Below are positions 1 to 10,966 of a DNA stretch of 64,000 nucleotides, in pieces (within the stretch, counting starts at the first letter, position 1; every line of letters begins with the position of its first letter). The DNA is from Bordetella parapertussis (GTDB lineage: Bacteria > Pseudomonadota > Gammaproteobacteria > Burkholderiales > SG8-39): contig CAMAXP010000017.1 in NCBI GenBank assembly GCA_945862265.1, positions 20,329-84,328 of the forward strand. Direction: 5' to 3'. The notes beneath the pieces were generated by a model, which had not been told where the DNA came from, did no database searches, and was given only the letters and a program-made list of their open reading frames with translations. The translations under genes were made by a program, and so were the position numbers.

Positions 1-114
1 GCCGGGTTGCAGCCGGGCACGAATGTGAAGCTGAAGCTGCGCCGCGCGCAGGAAGAACTGGAATTGAACGTCGTGGTGGGAAAGCGGCCGAAGCCACAGC
101 CGGAAAAGCCGTAA
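1..114 (+). CDS. C-terminal end of a DegQ/HtrA-type serine protease (partial)
   Basis: Only the last 37 codons are in the window, ending at TAA 112-114. The visible peptide (AGLQPGTNVKLKLRR, then a beta-strand-like ELNVVVGKRP and a Lys/Pro-rich end) looks like the last strand of a PDZ domain, where G-x-x-P-G-T/D and a following V-x-L strand are typical. In betaproteobacteria an S1C-family periplasmic protease often sits convergent to tatC, as here, which supports the call. The catalytic part lies outside the window, so the protease identity is inferred from this tail and the context. A weak GGGCG/CGCCC hairpin lies in the 38 bp before tatC. Confidence 0.6.
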   Translation, partial: AGLQPGTNVKLKLRRAQEELELNVVVGKRPKPQPEKP

Positions 115-152
115 AAAAGAATCCTGGGCGTATCAGTCGCCCGGCTCTCTGG

Positions 153-920
153 TCAGGTGCGTGGCTCCTCGCCACCCCCGTCAGCCGGCAGATCCGCGTC
201 CGATTTTGGCCCGGCGCCGACAAAGCGCGAGAGGAAGATGCCCAGTTCGTAAAGAAGGCACAGCGGAACCGCCAGCAGGAGCTGGGAGATCACGTCGGGA
301 GGGGTGAAGATGGCGCCGACGACAAAGGCACCGACGATCACGTAAGGACGGGCTTCCTTGAGCTTCTCGATCGAGACCAGCCTGGCCCTCACCAGTACGA
401 TGACCACCACGGGCACCTCGAAAGTGACCCCGAACGCCACGAATGTGGTGAGTGCAAATGCTAGGTACTTCTCGATATCGGTCATCCACGCCACGCCCTC
501 GGGCGCGATCGAGGCCATGAACTTGAACACGACTGGAAACACGAGGAAATAGGCAAACGACATCCCTATGAAGAAAAGCACCGAACTCGCGATCACCAGG
601 GGCAGAACGAGCCTTTTTTCGTGGGCATAGAGCCCGGGCGCGACGAAAGCCCACATCTGGTAGAGAACGTAGGGTAGGGCGATCAGGAAAGCCACCAGGA
701 AAGCGACCTTCATCGGGACGACGAACACGCCGACGACGTCGGTCGCGATCATCTGCCCTCCCTGCGGCAGCGACGCGAGCAACGGGTTTGCCAACAGGCT
801 GTAAAGGTCCTTGGCCCAGGGAAACAGGCAGACGAAAATCACAACCACGGCCAACAGTGCGCGTATCAGCCGGGTACGCAGCTCTACCAGGTGGGAGATG
901 AAGGTTTCCTGGGTGTTCAT
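153..920 (-). CDS. tatC: Sec-independent protein translocase subunit TatC
   Basis: TatC is the multi-spanning inner-membrane receptor of the twin-arginine pathway; it binds RR signal peptides together with TatB. The 255-residue product has the usual family length. It opens with TFISHLVELRTRLIRALLAV, the conserved cytoplasmic N-terminus, and has six hydrophobic segments. The family motif FxxPGLY..E is present as FVAPGLYAHEKR, and FTPPDVISQ lies before the last helices. The C-terminal tail is polar and variable. It is the last gene of the tatA-tatB-tatC group and probably of the whole mla-mur-his-tat transcription unit. It starts 13 bp after tatB. Confidence 0.97.
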   Translation of the reverse strand: MNTQETFISHLVELRTRLIRALLAVVVIFVCLFPWAKDLYSLLANPLLASLPQGGQMIATDVVGVFVVPMKVAFLVAFLIALPYVLYQMWAFVAPGLYAHEKRLVLPLVIASSVLFFIGMSFAYFLVFPVVFKFMASIAPEGVAWMTDIEKYLAFALTTFVAFGVTFEVPVVVIVLVRARLVSIEKLKEARPYVIVGAFVVGAIFTPPDVISQLLLAVPLCLLYELGIFLSRFVGAGPKSDADLPADGGGEEPRT

Positions 921-933
921 GCGCGCTTCCCGC

Positions 934-1299
934 TCAAGCCTTCTTTTCGTCTGGCAGAGAGTCCGGTTTTGCCGGCTCCGGCGAAGGGGAAGCCACCGCC
1001 GCTACCGCCGGCACTTCCCCGGAAATCGAGCTATTGATTTCCTCTTCCGTCTTGGTCAGTCCCGACGTCACCGAGGTCTCTATGCTCGCGGCCGCCTGCT
1101 GCACCGAATCGCGCATTTTCCGCAATTCATCAAGCTCGACTTCGCGATTGATATCGGATTTGACGTCTGCGACATAGCGCTGCAGCCGGCCAATGAGGTG
1201 CCCGACCGTCCGTGCCACGCGCGGCAGTTTCTCTGGCCCGATCACGATCAATGCGACGAGACCGATCACCACCAGCTCGGAAAACCCGATATCGAACAC
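934..1299 (-). CDS. tatB: Sec-independent protein translocase subunit TatB
   Basis: TatB pairs with TatC to form the substrate-receptor complex of the Tat translocon. The 121-residue product begins MFDIGFSELVVIGLVALIVI, the TatB-type single transmembrane helix with the conserved Glu at position 8. The hinge GPEKLPRVARTVG and a long amphipathic helix follow. The C-terminal third is Pro/Ala/Glu-rich and probably disordered. The GPEKLP hinge and the length separate it from the shorter TatA next door. The 63 bp between it and tatA contain a strong inverted repeat, listed separately. Confidence 0.95.
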   Translation of the reverse strand: MFDIGFSELVVIGLVALIVIGPEKLPRVARTVGHLIGRLQRYVADVKSDINREVELDELRKMRDSVQQAAASIETSVTSGLTKTEEEINSSISGEVPAVAAVASPSPEPAKPDSLPDEKKA

Positions 1300-1320
1300 T
1301 AGAGAAACCCGCAGAAACGA

Positions 1321-1342
1321 AGGGCGCCCCTGGGGGCGCCCT
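1321..1342 (-). promoter_or_regulatory. GC-rich hairpin between tatA and tatB
   Basis: AGGGCGCCCC pairs with GGGGCGCCCT, giving a 9-10 bp stem with a 2-4 base loop. It lies wholly in the tatA-tatB intergenic space. On the transcribed (minus) strand no good U-tract follows, so it is not a classical terminator. It could act as a partial terminator or an RNA-processing or stability barrier that keeps TatA above TatB and TatC. The hairpin is seen in the sequence; the role is inference. Confidence 0.55.
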
Positions 1343-1362
1343 GCATGAAAAAATAGGCTGGA

Positions 1363-1593
1363 TTAAGCCTTGGTCTCGGTCTTTCCCGTGACCTGGCCAT
1401 CGACCGTCGTGCCGCCCGTCACCTGCTGCGCAGGGCCCTCTGCCGGCTTGTCGCCGCCTTCGCGCATGCCATCCTTGAAGCCACGCACGGCCCCACCAAG
1501 GTCAGCGCCCATGTTGCGCAGCTTCTTGGTGCCAAAAACCAGCATCACGATCACGAGAACGATCAGCCAGTGCCAAATCGAGAGTCCACCCAT
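1363..1593 (-). CDS. tatA: Sec-independent protein translocase subunit TatA
   Basis: TatA is the pore-forming subunit that polymerises at TatBC to let folded proteins across the inner membrane. The 76-residue product has one N-terminal helix ([20 protein letters not shown]), the hinge [13 protein letters not shown] and an amphipathic helix with [11 protein letters not shown] short polar tail follows. These are the TatA/E hallmarks, and the length is typical. It starts 9 bp after the HIT-family gene, so it is probably cotranscribed with it. Confidence 0.96.
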   Translation of the reverse strand: MGGLSIWHWLIVLVIVMLVFGTKKLRNMGADLGGAVRGFKDGMREGGDKPAEGPAQQVTGGTTVDGQVTGKTETKA

Positions 1594-1602
1594 ATGTACC
1601 TC

Positions 1603-1965
1603 CTATTTCCTTGTCAGGATCATCGGGCCGAGCGGTTCCGGCCCACCGATCACGTGCATGTGCAAATGATACACCTCCTGCTGCCCGACCCGCCCGCAGT
1701 TGATGATTGTCCGGAAACCGTCCGCGGCACCCGCCTCGCGGGCCAGGCGGCCCGCCATGGCCAGCATCTTCCCGAGGGCGGCGTGGTGCTCCATCCCGGC
1801 CTCATACAGAGTCGCCACGTGCGCCTTGGGGATGACCAGGAAGTGCACCGGGGCGATCGGGCTGATGTCATGAAAAGCGAGGATCTCTTCATCCTCGTAC
1901 AGCTTGCGGGCCGGAATCGTCCCCGCGACGATCTTGCAGAAAAGGCAGTTTTCCATGAGCATCAT
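1603..1965 (-). CDS. Histidine triad (HIT/HINT) family nucleotide hydrolase
   Basis: A 120-residue HIT-domain protein of the HINT branch, which hydrolyses purine nucleoside phosphoramidates and AMP-linked conjugates in the cytoplasm. The N-terminal [13 protein letters not shown] matches the family and carries a CxxC. The active-site triad appears near the C-terminus as HLHMHVIGG (H-x-H-x-H). The start chosen overlaps the hisE stop as ATGA. Met codons 3 and 9 bp further in (1962, 1956) are possible alternatives, the latter giving MENCLFC. A HIT gene between hisE and tatA is a usual betaproteobacterial arrangement and does not by itself imply a role in histidine synthesis. Confidence 0.92.
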   Translation of the reverse strand: MMLMENCLFCKIVAGTIPARKLYEDEEILAFHDISPIAPVHFLVIPKAHVATLYEAGMEHHAALGKMLAMAGRLAREAGAADGFRTIINCGRVGQQEVYHLHMHVIGGPEPLGPMILTRK

Positions 1966-2309
1966 TCCCCGTCGCGAAGCGCGTCTTTCCGGGCGGCTTT
2001 CTCGTCAATGCCGGAAATCCCCTCCCGTCGCTGCAGTTCGGCCAGGATATCGCCCGGCCCGAGCCCGTAATGGGACAGCATGACCAGGCAGTGGAACCAG
2101 AGGTCCGCGGTTTCACGCACCAGGTGCAGCCGATCGCCGTCCTTGGCCGCAAGCACCGTCTCGGTGGCCTCTTCCCCGATCTTCTTGAGGATTGCGTCCT
2201 CGCCCTTGGCGAACAGCCGCGCCACATAGGACGAGCCGGAATCCCCACCCTTGCGTGCATCAATGGCGGCGGCAATGCGCTCGAGAACCTCGTTCTGTCC
2301 GGGTTTCAT
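1962..2309 (-). CDS. hisE: Phosphoribosyl-ATP pyrophosphatase
   Basis: HisE catalyses step 2 of histidine synthesis, cleaving PR-ATP to PR-AMP and pyrophosphate. The 115-residue all-helical MazG-like protein has the acidic metal-binding motif [15 protein letters not shown], followed by [17 protein letters not shown]. It is a separate gene rather than fused to hisI, as is usual in this group. The start ATG overlaps the hisI stop by four bases, and its own stop overlaps the HIT gene start in the same way, so translation is probably coupled. Confidence 0.95.
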   Translation of the reverse strand: MKPGQNEVLERIAAAIDARKGGDSGSSYVARLFAKGEDAILKKIGEEATETVLAAKDGDRLHLVRETADLWFHCLVMLSHYGLGPGDILAELQRREGISGIDEKAARKDALRDGE

Positions 2310-2707
2310 TTTTTTCCGTAAATCAGGATGGGATCCTTCAGCATCGGTTCGATGCCCAACCAGCGGCCATTCTCGAGGCGCCGGAAAAAGCAGCTCTCCC
2401 GACCGGTGTGGCAGGCGATCCCTCCAACCTGCTCAACCTTCAGCAGCAGCACATCGGCGTCGCAATCGAGGCGTATTTCGAGGACTTTCTGGACATGCCC
2501 CGACTCCTCACCCTTGTACCAGAGACGCTTTCGGGACCTCGACCAGTAGACCGCCTCACCTCTCTCGGCAGTCAGGGCCATTGACTCACGGTTCATCCAC
2601 GCGACCATAAGCACCCGCCCGCTCTTTGCATCCTGCGTCACGACCGGCATGAGGCCCTGGCTGTCCCAGCTCAATTCGTCGAGCCACTCTTTGACTTCGT
2701 CTGTCAC
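2306..2707 (-). CDS. hisI: Phosphoribosyl-AMP cyclohydrolase
   Basis: HisI opens the adenine ring of PR-AMP, step 3 of histidine synthesis, using Zn. The 133-residue protein contains [30 protein letters not shown] and the metal-ligand region DCDAD. The cysteine segment [15 protein letters not shown] follows. The reading frame extends further upstream, but the true start is taken as GTG 2705-2707, which overlaps the hisF TGA as GTGA. Starting there gives a protein beginning [12 protein letters not shown] of normal family length. Confidence 0.94.
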   Translation of the reverse strand: MTDEVKEWLDELSWDSQGLMPVVTQDAKSGRVLMVAWMNRESMALTAERGEAVYWSRSRKRLWYKGEESGHVQKVLEIRLDCDADVLLLKVEQVGGIACHTGRESCFFRRLENGRWLGIEPMLKDPILIYGKK

Positions 2708-3462
2708 AGCCTGACCTCCACACCCCGGCCTTGCATATACGACTTCGCTTCGGCGAGCGTGAACTCGCCGAAATGAAATATGGAGGCGGCCAGCACTGCG
2801 TCCGCATGCCCCTCCAGGACGCCTTCGGCCAGATGCTCCAGCGAGCCCACCCCGCCCGAAGCGATGACAGGAATGCTGATGGCGTCGGAGATTGCACGCG
2901 TCAGTCCAAGGTCGAACCCACTGCGGGTGCCATCCCTGTCCATGCTGGTCAGGAGGATCTCCCCGGCCCCGGCAGACTCCATCCTTTTCGCCCACTCCAC
3001 GGCATCCATCCCGGTCGGATTGCGGCCACCATGGGTAAACACCTCCCAGTGATCGCCTTGCCGTTTGGCGTCAATCGCAACCACGATGCACTGATTGCCG
3101 ACCTTGCCGGATGCCTCGCTTACCAGATCGGGGTTCTGTACCGCAGCCGTATTGATGGATACCTTGTCGGCACCCGCGTTCAGCAATCGACGCACATCTT
3201 CGATTTTGCGCACGCCTCCGCCGACAGTGAGCGGAATGAAGACACGGACCGCCACCGCTTCGATCACATGCAGGATGATGTCCCTGCCGTCGGAGCTGGC
3301 GGTGATATCGAGGAAGGTGAGTTCATCAGCGCCCTGTTCGTCATAGCGACGCGCGATTTCCACAGGGTCGCCGGCGTCCCTCAGGCTCACGAAATTCACG
3401 CCTTTCACGACCCGCCCGGCCGTTACGTCCAGGCAGGGTATGACGCGCTTTGCGAGACTCAC
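2704..3462 (-). CDS. hisF: Imidazole glycerol phosphate synthase, cyclase subunit HisF
   Basis: HisF takes ammonia made by HisH and converts PRFAR into imidazole glycerol phosphate and AICAR. The 252-residue TIM barrel begins [21 protein letters not shown], carrying the first catalytic Asp (CLDV). The second catalytic Asp lies in [13 protein letters not shown]. Phosphate-binding glycines are at TVGGGVR and ASGGVG. It lies 30 bp after hisA. Confidence 0.97.
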   Translation of the reverse strand: MSLAKRVIPCLDVTAGRVVKGVNFVSLRDAGDPVEIARRYDEQGADELTFLDITASSDGRDIILHVIEAVAVRVFIPLTVGGGVRKIEDVRRLLNAGADKVSINTAAVQNPDLVSEASGKVGNQCIVVAIDAKRQGDHWEVFTHGGRNPTGMDAVEWAKRMESAGAGEILLTSMDRDGTRSGFDLGLTRAISDAISIPVIASGGVGSLEHLAEGVLEGHADAVLAASIFHFGEFTLAEAKSYMQGRGVEVRL

Positions 3463-3492
3463 TTGGAGAGTTCCAAAACCGCCACCCGGGAA

Positions 3493-4239
3493 TCAGGCCT
3501 TGCCTGCCGCTTTATCAGCAGCAGCCTGCGCACTCTTGAAGTCCAGCTTCCCTTCGTAAAGGGCACGGCCTGCGATCGCGCCGACAATCCCTTCGGGGGC
3601 CAACTTGCAGACAGCCTGCACGTCCTCGATGCTGCCGAGCCCCCCGGAGGCGATAATCGGAATGCGTACTGACTGGGCGAGCTTCAGGGTGGCCTCGATA
3701 TTCACGCCGGTCAGCATGCCGTCGCGGCCGATATCCGTGTAGACGAGGGCCTCCGCGCCGTAATCCTCAAACTTCTTGCCCAGGTCGATCACGTCGTGCC
3801 CGGTCATTTTCGACCACCCTTCGACGGCAACCTTGCCATCCTTGGCATCCAGGCCGACGATGATGTGCCCGGGAAATGCATAACAGGCGTCGTGCAGAAA
3901 CCCCGGACTCTTTACGGCTGCCGTCCCGATGATCACGTAGGCGACACCGGCATCAATGTAGCTTTCTATCGTGTCCAGGTCACGTATCCCGCCCCCGAGC
4001 TGAATCGGCAAGGTGTCGCCCACCGCCGAAATCATGTCGCGGATGACTTTTTCGTTCTTGGGCTTTCCTGCAACCGCGCCGTTCAGGTCGACGATGTGAA
4101 GCCGACGCGCCCCCTGTGCCGCCCAGTTGCGCGCCATTGCGACCGGGTCGTCTGAAAAGATCGTTGCTGAATCCATTTCTCCCTGCTGGAGACGCACGCA
4201 ATGCCCGTCCTTCAGGTCGATGGCTGGAATGATTAGCAT
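3493..4239 (-). CDS. hisA: Phosphoribosylformimino-5-aminoimidazole carboxamide ribotide isomerase
   Basis: HisA isomerises ProFAR to PRFAR by an Amadori rearrangement. The 248-residue half-barrel protein begins [20 protein letters not shown] with the acid/base Asp in AIDLK, and the second Asp is in [11 protein letters not shown]. Gly-rich phosphate loops are at QLGGGIRD and ASGGLG. The C-terminus is Ala/Lys-rich, slightly longer than the minimal family. Length and context fit fully. Confidence 0.97.
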   Translation of the reverse strand: MLIIPAIDLKDGHCVRLQQGEMDSATIFSDDPVAMARNWAAQGARRLHIVDLNGAVAGKPKNEKVIRDMISAVGDTLPIQLGGGIRDLDTIESYIDAGVAYVIIGTAAVKSPGFLHDACYAFPGHIIVGLDAKDGKVAVEGWSKMTGHDVIDLGKKFEDYGAEALVYTDIGRDGMLTGVNIEATLKLAQSVRIPIIASGGLGSIEDVQAVCKLAPEGIVGAIAGRALYEGKLDFKSAQAAADKAAGKA

Positions 4240-4279
4240 GATTGGGGGGTCAGTAGGTGGACTGGCGCGTGGTGCTGGA

Positions 4280-4912
4280 TCAGGGACGCCATTGGACGAA
4301 ATTATTCAGCAGTCTCAGGCCGGCGGCCTGGCTCTTCTCCGGGTGAAACTGGACCGCGAACATGTTATCCCTCGCCACGGCGGCGGTAAAGGGCAGGCCG
4401 TGGGTGCATCGCCCGCTCACCGTTGAATGGTCCGCCTCCGCAGCGTAGTAACTATGCACGAAGTAAAACCGGCTCGCGTCCGCAATGCCCTCCCAAATCG
4501 GGTGCGCAATCGTCTGCGTAACCTGATTCCATCCCATGTGCGGCACTTTCAGGCGTGTGCCGGAGTCATCCGTGAGCCCGACGGGAAATCTGCGAACGGA
4601 TCCAGGCAAGACTGCCAGACCTTCGACCCCGCCTTCTTCGCTGTAGTCGAACAGCATCTGCAGTCCGATGCATATGCCGAGGAACGGCTTGGTCCTTGTC
4701 GCTTCCACCACCGCCTCGGCCAGGCCCCTCGACCTGAGTTCGCGCATGCAGTCCGGCATTGCTCCCTGGCCCGGCACGACCACCCGCCCGGCCGCGCGCA
4801 AGTCCTCTGGGCGCGCCGTGACCCTGACATCCGCCCAGGGCGCGACATGCTCCAGCGCCTTCGATACCGAACGCAGGTTTCCCATGCCATAGTCAACGAC
4901 AGCGATATCCAT
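4280..4912 (-). CDS. hisH: Imidazole glycerol phosphate synthase, glutaminase subunit HisH
   Basis: HisH is a class I glutamine amidotransferase that supplies ammonia to HisF through the complex interface. The 210-residue protein begins [20 protein letters not shown]. The oxyanion region is [12 protein letters not shown], the nucleophile Cys is in [12 protein letters not shown] and the catalytic His-Glu pair is in QFHPEKSQ. It lies 12 bp after hisB and 40 bp before hisA. Confidence 0.97.
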   Translation of the reverse strand: MDIAVVDYGMGNLRSVSKALEHVAPWADVRVTARPEDLRAAGRVVVPGQGAMPDCMRELRSRGLAEAVVEATRTKPFLGICIGLQMLFDYSEEGGVEGLAVLPGSVRRFPVGLTDDSGTRLKVPHMGWNQVTQTIAHPIWEGIADASRFYFVHSYYAAEADHSTVSGRCTHGLPFTAAVARDNMFAVQFHPEKSQAAGLRLLNNFVQWRP

Positions 4913-4924
4913 CGGACAGGCCCG

Positions 4925-5512
4925 TTAAAGCGTACCCTTGGTCGAAGGGACGACGCCTGCCGCGCGCGGATCCAGTGTTACAGCCATCCGCAACGCACGA
5001 CCGAAGGCCTTGAATATCGTTTCGCATTGATGATGCGCGTTGTCGCCGCGAAGGTTGTCGATGTGCAGGGTCACCATCGCGTGGTTGGCGAAGCCCTGGA
5101 AGAACTCGTGCATCAGGTCGACATCGAATTCCCCGACAAGCGCGCGCGTGAACTGCACATGATATTCAAGCCCCGGTCGCCCGGACAGGTCGACCACCAC
5201 CCGTGAGAGCGCCTCATCGAGAGGAACGTAGGAGTGGCCGTACCGGACCACTCCGGCCTTGTCACCCACCGCCTTCGCAAATGCCTGGCCGAGCGAAATG
5301 CCGATGTCTTCGACGGTATGGTGCGCGTCTATATGCAGGTCCCCTTTCGCTTCTATTTCGAGGTTGATGAGGCCGTGCCGGGCCACCTGCTCGAGCATGT
5401 GCTCAAGAAACGGCAACCCGGTCGAAAACCTGACCTCTCCGGTACCGTCCAGGTCGACGCGGACGCGGATCTGGGTTTCCTTCGTGTTGCGGATGACTTC
5501 GGATATACGCAT
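4925..5512 (-). CDS. hisB: Imidazoleglycerol-phosphate dehydratase
   Basis: HisB dehydrates imidazole glycerol phosphate to imidazole acetol phosphate using Mn. Here it is the single-domain dehydratase; the histidinol-phosphatase domain fused to it in enterics is absent. The Mn-binding motifs [10 protein letters not shown] and NAHHQCET are both present. The start ATG 5512 gives [17 protein letters not shown], which matches the family N-terminus and 195-residue length, with a GAGGGG ribosome site just upstream. A GTG at 5524 overlapping the hisC stop is a less likely start. Confidence 0.96.
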   Translation of the reverse strand: MRISEVIRNTKETQIRVRVDLDGTGEVRFSTGLPFLEHMLEQVARHGLINLEIEAKGDLHIDAHHTVEDIGISLGQAFAKAVGDKAGVVRYGHSYVPLDEALSRVVVDLSGRPGLEYHVQFTRALVGEFDVDLMHEFFQGFANHAMVTLHIDNLRGDNAHHQCETIFKAFGRALRMAVTLDPRAAGVVPSTKGTL

Positions 5513-5520
5513 GACACCCC

Positions 5521-6588
5521 TCACAGCGCTTTACGCATGGCGGATAAAAGAATCCGGTTCTCTTCAGGCGTGCCCACAGTGATTCTCAGGCAGTTTTCCA
5601 GCGCTGGATGGGCGCCATGAAAGTTCCTTACCAGCACACCCTGCGCCTTCAGCGCCTCAAAGCATTTAACCGCATCGGGAACACGCGCAAGGTAGAAGTT
5701 CGCCTCCGACGGGAATACGGTGACCCCGGCCAAGCCAACCAGTCCTTCTCGCAGGACCGCCTTCTCTTTGCGAATCATGCCCGCCTGTGCTTCAAGCACA
5801 TCGAGATTTCCAAGGATGAACTCAGCGGCGGCCTGGGTCAGTACGCTCACATTGTAGGCCTGCCGAACCTTGTTGAACTCACGCACCCATTCCGGCCTTG
5901 CGGCGAGGTACCCAAGGCGAATTCCGGCGAGCCCGAGCTTCGACACGGTCCGCATCACGACCAGGTTCGGAAACTCCCCGAGCCTGTGCATGAACGTCTT
6001 CTGCGCAAACACGTGATATGCCTCGTCAAGCACCACCACGCCGTCAGTCGCACGGATGATTTCCGCCACTTCATCGGCGTCGAAAAGCGCCCCGGTGGGA
6101 TTGTTCGGGTATGCGATGAAAACCAATGCCGGATTGTGCTCGCGCACAGCCGCTACGAATGCTGCCGTGTCCAGCGAAAAATCCGCCCGCGTCTGCACCC
6201 CGACCGGCCTCATGCCTGCGAGAACGGCGTTCATCTTGTACATGACGAACGTCGGATCCGGATACATTACGACCGCACCCGGTTTCGCCAGTGCCATGGT
6301 GACGATCTGGATCAGATCGTCTGACCCGTTCCCGAGCAGCAACTCCATGCCGGCAGGCACATTCATGCGTGCGGCCAGAAGTTCGCGCAATTTCCTTCCG
6401 GTCGGCTCCGGGTACCGGTTTATTTCTGCCTCGGCCAGCACCGAGGCCAGCTCGGCCCGCATCTCGGGTGGCAGCCTGTAGGGGTTTTCCATGGCGTCGA
6501 GCTTCACCATGCCAGCGGCTTCAGCCACATGGTAGGCCTTGATCGCGAGAATTTCCGGTCGTACCAGCTGGTCAGGACTCTTTGGCAT
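5521..6588 (-). CDS. hisC: Histidinol-phosphate aminotransferase
   Basis: HisC transfers the amino group from glutamate to imidazole acetol phosphate with PLP. The 355-residue fold type I enzyme has the PLP lysine in [26 protein letters not shown] and [10 protein letters not shown] carry the usual cofactor contacts, and the C-terminal Arg is in [11 protein letters not shown]. The reading frame stays open upstream into hisD. The start chosen is ATG 6588 ([13 protein letters not shown]), 4 bp after the hisD stop, because the extra N-terminal residues look nothing like the family. Confidence 0.94.
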   Translation of the reverse strand: MPKSPDQLVRPEILAIKAYHVAEAAGMVKLDAMENPYRLPPEMRAELASVLAEAEINRYPEPTGRKLRELLAARMNVPAGMELLLGNGSDDLIQIVTMALAKPGAVVMYPDPTFVMYKMNAVLAGMRPVGVQTRADFSLDTAAFVAAVREHNPALVFIAYPNNPTGALFDADEVAEIIRATDGVVVLDEAYHVFAQKTFMHRLGEFPNLVVMRTVSKLGLAGIRLGYLAARPEWVREFNKVRQAYNVSVLTQAAAEFILGNLDVLEAQAGMIRKEKAVLREGLVGLAGVTVFPSEANFYLARVPDAVKCFEALKAQGVLVRNFHGAHPALENCLRITVGTPEENRILLSAMRKAL

Positions 6589-6592
6589 GTCG

Positions 6593-7897
6593 TTATCCGA
6601 TCCGATATTTGGCAGAAAGCGCGTGGGCCTGCAGCCCCTCGCCATTCGCCAGCGTGACGGCAATTCCGCCCAAAGAGACCGCCCCTTCCCGGGATACACC
6701 GATCACGCTTGTACGCTTCTGGAAGTCATAGACGCCCAGAGGGGATGAAAACCTGGCCGTCCCCGATGTAGGGAGCACATGGTTGGGTCCTGCACAGTAG
6801 TCCCCCAGCGCCTCAGATGTGTATCGCCCGAGAAATATGGCCCCAGCGTGGCGAAGTTTCGGCAGCAACGCATCCGGATCCTCTACGGACAGCTCGAGGT
6901 GCTCCGGTGCAATCCGGTTCGAAATATCGCAGGCTTCGTCGATATCCCGCGTCTTTACGAGGGCCCCGTGCGCAGACAGCGCGGATGCGATGACGGAACG
7001 CCGGGCCATCTGGGGCAGCAGGGTTTCGATGCTGGTCGCAACCGCATCTAGAAACGCGGCATCCGGAGAAAGCAGGATCGCCCTTGCATCTTCGTCGTGT
7101 TCGGCTTGCGAAAAGAGGTCCATTGCGATCCAGTCGGGCGACGTGAGCCCGTCACAGATGATCAGGATCTCGGAGGGACCGGCAATCATGTCGATCCCGA
7201 CCGCGCCGAACACGTGTCGCTTGGCAGTCGCCACATAGGCGTTGCCCGGCCCGACAATCTTGTCCACCCGTGGAATCCATTGCGTCCCATAGGCGAGCGC
7301 AGCCACCGCTTGCGCCCCTCCAATTGCGATCACCCGGTCGACTCCGGCAAGTGCGGCCGCAGCCATCACGAGGGCATTTCGCTCGCCGCCAGGCGTCGGG
7401 CTGACCATGACCAGTTCGCGCACTCCCGCCACCTTGGCCGGTATGGCATTCATAAGCACAGACGACGGGTATGCCGCCTTACCGCCGGGGACGTAGAGGC
7501 CTACCCTGTCCAGGGGCGTCACGCGCTGACCAAGTCGCGTGCCGTCGGAGTCGGCGTACTCCCACGACTCCGAAAGCTGCCTTTCGTGGAATCGGCGAAT
7601 GCGTTCGGCCGCATCCCGCAGGGCTTGGGCCTGACCCGCCGGAATCGCACGCAGGGCACGGTCGAGCTCTTCGCGACCTATTTCAAGGTTGGCCATCGAT
7701 GAAGCGTCCACCCGGTCGAACTGCCGTGTGTACTCGAGCAGCGCCTCGTCCCCTCGCTCCCGGATGGCAGCGACAATCGACCGTACTGCGGCCTCCACGC
7801 TTTCATCCTGCGATGCCTCATGACCGGCAAGTTTCCTCAGGCGCAACGAAAAATCGGCATCCTGCGTATCGAGCCTGCTGAGTGCCACCGAGGTCAC
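6593..7897 (-). CDS. hisD: Histidinol dehydrogenase
   Basis: HisD does the last two steps, oxidising L-histidinol to histidine with two NAD+ and a Zn ion. The 434-residue protein contains [11 protein letters not shown], the metal and catalytic site [17 protein letters not shown] and the late histidines in [10 protein letters not shown] and [10 protein letters not shown]. Length is normal. The start ATG overlaps the hisG stop by four bases. Confidence 0.97.
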   Translation of the reverse strand: MTSVALSRLDTQDADFSLRLRKLAGHEASQDESVEAAVRSIVAAIRERGDEALLEYTRQFDRVDASSMANLEIGREELDRALRAIPAGQAQALRDAAERIRRFHERQLSESWEYADSDGTRLGQRVTPLDRVGLYVPGGKAAYPSSVLMNAIPAKVAGVRELVMVSPTPGGERNALVMAAAALAGVDRVIAIGGAQAVAALAYGTQWIPRVDKIVGPGNAYVATAKRHVFGAVGIDMIAGPSEILIICDGLTSPDWIAMDLFSQAEHDEDARAILLSPDAAFLDAVATSIETLLPQMARRSVIASALSAHGALVKTRDIDEACDISNRIAPEHLELSVEDPDALLPKLRHAGAIFLGRYTSEALGDYCAGPNHVLPTSGTARFSSPLGVYDFQKRTSVIGVSREGAVSLGGIAVTLANGEGLQAHALSAKYRIG

Positions 7898-8547
7898 CGC
7901 GATTCCCCGACCGCGCGTGCAATGGCGTCAATCATCGGTTGCAGGGCGGCACGTCGAGTCTTGAGCGCCGCCTGGTTGACGATCAGGCGCGCGGAAACCG
8001 GCATGATGTCCTCGACCGCCACCAAGTCGTTCGCCTTGAGGGTATTTCCAGAACTGACAAGATCAACGATTGCGTCAGCCAACCCCGTAATCGGGGCAAG
8101 TTCCATTGATCCGTACAGCCGGATGAGGTCCACGTGTACGCCCTTCTGGGCGAAATGCTCGCGCGCGGTGCGCACATATTTCGTGGCTACCCTCAGGCGC
8201 GCCCCCCTGCGTACGGCATCCTCGTAATCAAACCCCTTACGTACGGCTACGATCATCCGGCATTTCGCAATCCCGAGGTCCAGCGGCTGGTACAGCCCGC
8301 CACCGCCATGCTCGTGGAGCACGTCGTGCCCTGCGACGCCCAGGTCCGCGGCGCCGTGCTGGACATACGTCGGAGTATCGGACGCACGCACGATGATCAG
8401 TCGAACATCCCGCCTGTTGGTTGCGATCACCAGCTTGCGCGATGTGTCCGGATCCTCCTCGGCGCGCAGGCCCGCCCGCCCGAGCAGGCGCGCGGTCTCT
8501 TCGAAGATCCGCCCCTTGGACAGGGCGATGGAAATGGTTTCCTTCAT
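7894..8547 (-). CDS. hisG: ATP phosphoribosyltransferase, short form
   Basis: HisG joins ATP and PRPP, the committed and feedback-regulated step of histidine synthesis. At 217 residues this is the short form, which lacks the C-terminal regulatory domain and needs the HisRS-like partner HisZ. No hisZ is in this window. Motifs seen are [18 protein letters not shown] at the start, [10 protein letters not shown], and the PRPP loop in [12 protein letters not shown]. The upstream open frame is ignored: ATG 8547 gives the family N-terminus. Confidence 0.95.
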   Translation of the reverse strand: MKETISIALSKGRIFEETARLLGRAGLRAEEDPDTSRKLVIATNRRDVRLIIVRASDTPTYVQHGAADLGVAGHDVLHEHGGGGLYQPLDLGIAKCRMIVAVRKGFDYEDAVRRGARLRVATKYVRTAREHFAQKGVHVDLIRLYGSMELAPITGLADAIVDLVSSGNTLKANDLVAVEDIMPVSARLIVNQAALKTRRAALQPMIDAIARAVGESR

Positions 8548-8617
8548 GGTCCGGTCAACTCGAAAATCCCCCCACAGGCTTGATTTTTCGCGCGTTTGGC
8601 GAAGCGGGAGGGGCGTC

Positions 8618-8623
8618 ATTCTA
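8618..8623 (-). promoter_or_regulatory. Possible internal -10 element before hisG
   Basis: The 129 bp between murA and hisG read TAGAAT on the transcribed strand, a 5/6 match to the sigma70 -10 box. No convincing -35 lies at the right spacing because a G-rich stretch occupies it. A his promoter here would free the pathway from the upstream mla-mur genes. This is a weak call. Confidence 0.3.
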
Positions 8624-8676
8624 CCCCACGGCCCCCCCAAGGAAGGCCTTCGCGGGCACGGAGGCCGGCTCGCAGC

Positions 8677-10166
<1,490 letters not shown>

Positions 10167-10210
10167 CGTTAACCTGTAAAAAATTGGATAGCGGTTTCGA
10201 GAGGGCCGCC

Positions 10211-10966
10211 TCAATGGCGGAGTTTATACCCCGTCCGCAGCATGACGAGGGTGATGGCCGACAGAAATGCAAAGCAGGCCGCAACCACGACAAGGCTGGT
10301 CTCTGGTGCAACGTCCGATGCCCCGAAAAAACCGTACCTGAACCCGTCAATCATGTAGAAAAACGGGTTGAAGTGCGAAAGCGTTTGCCAGAAGGGCGGC
10401 AGGGTGTGAATCGAGTAGAAGACGCCCGAAAGGAAGGTGAGCGGCATGATGATGAAGTTCTGAAACGCCGCCAGCTGGTCGAACTTGTCGGCCCAGATTC
10501 CCGCAATCAGACCCAGGGTGCCGAGTATTGCGCTGCCGAGCAGCGCAAACGCCGCCACCCACAGAGGCGCCCGCACGGAAAGTTCGACAAACCATACGGT
10601 AACCGCGAATACCCCGAACCCGACTATCAGGCCGCGGGCAACCGCTGCAAGCACGTAGGCGCTGAAGAATTCAAAATACGAGATCGGCGGCAAAAGCATG
10701 AAAACGACGTTGCCGGTCACCTTGGACTGGATCAGGCTGGACGAGCTGTTGGCGAAGGCATTCTGGAGGACACTCATCATTACTAGGCCAGGCACCAGGA
10801 ATGCGCTGTAAGTGACGTTCTCGTACACGGCAACCCTCCCGTCGAGCGCATGGGCAAAGATGAGCAGGTACAGGATCGAGGTCATGATGGGTGCCGCCAC
10901 CGTCTGGAATGCGACCTTCCAGAAGCGCAGCAGCTCCTTGTAGAACAATGTCCGGAAGCGCGTCAT
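10211..10966 (-). CDS. ABC-2 type exporter permease (YadH-like)
   Basis: A 251-residue inner-membrane permease with six hydrophobic segments and the ABC-2 signature region LTFLSGVFYSIHTLPPFWQTLSHFNP cut by short loops. The N-terminal cytoplasmic stretch FRTLFYKELLRFWKV is typical of the YadH branch. It partners the ATPase encoded just upstream, whose stop overlaps its start. The substrate is unknown. The pair sits between mlaB and the bolA-murA genes in many betaproteobacteria, which suggests an envelope role, but that is inference. Confidence 0.88.
   Translation of the reverse strand: MTRFRTLFYKELLRFWKVAFQTVAAPIMTSILYLLIFAHALDGRVAVYENVTYSAFLVPGLVMMSVLQNAFANSSSSLIQSKVTGNVVFMLLPPISYFEFFSAYVLAAVARGLIVGFGVFAVTVWFVELSVRAPLWVAAFALLGSAILGTLGLIAGIWADKFDQLAAFQNFIIMPLTFLSGVFYSIHTLPPFWQTLSHFNPFFYMIDGFRYGFFGASDVAPETSLVVVAACFAFLSAITLVMLRTGYKLRH

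Noticed and set aside
2306..2995. A 229-residue reading frame covering hisI and part of hisF
   Set aside because: Only the part from GTG 2707 matches HisI; the upstream residues are a shadow of hisF.
5521..6699. HisC with a 37-residue longer N-terminus
   Set aside because: The extra residues overlap hisD and look unlike the family; ATG 6588 starts 4 bp after the hisD stop.
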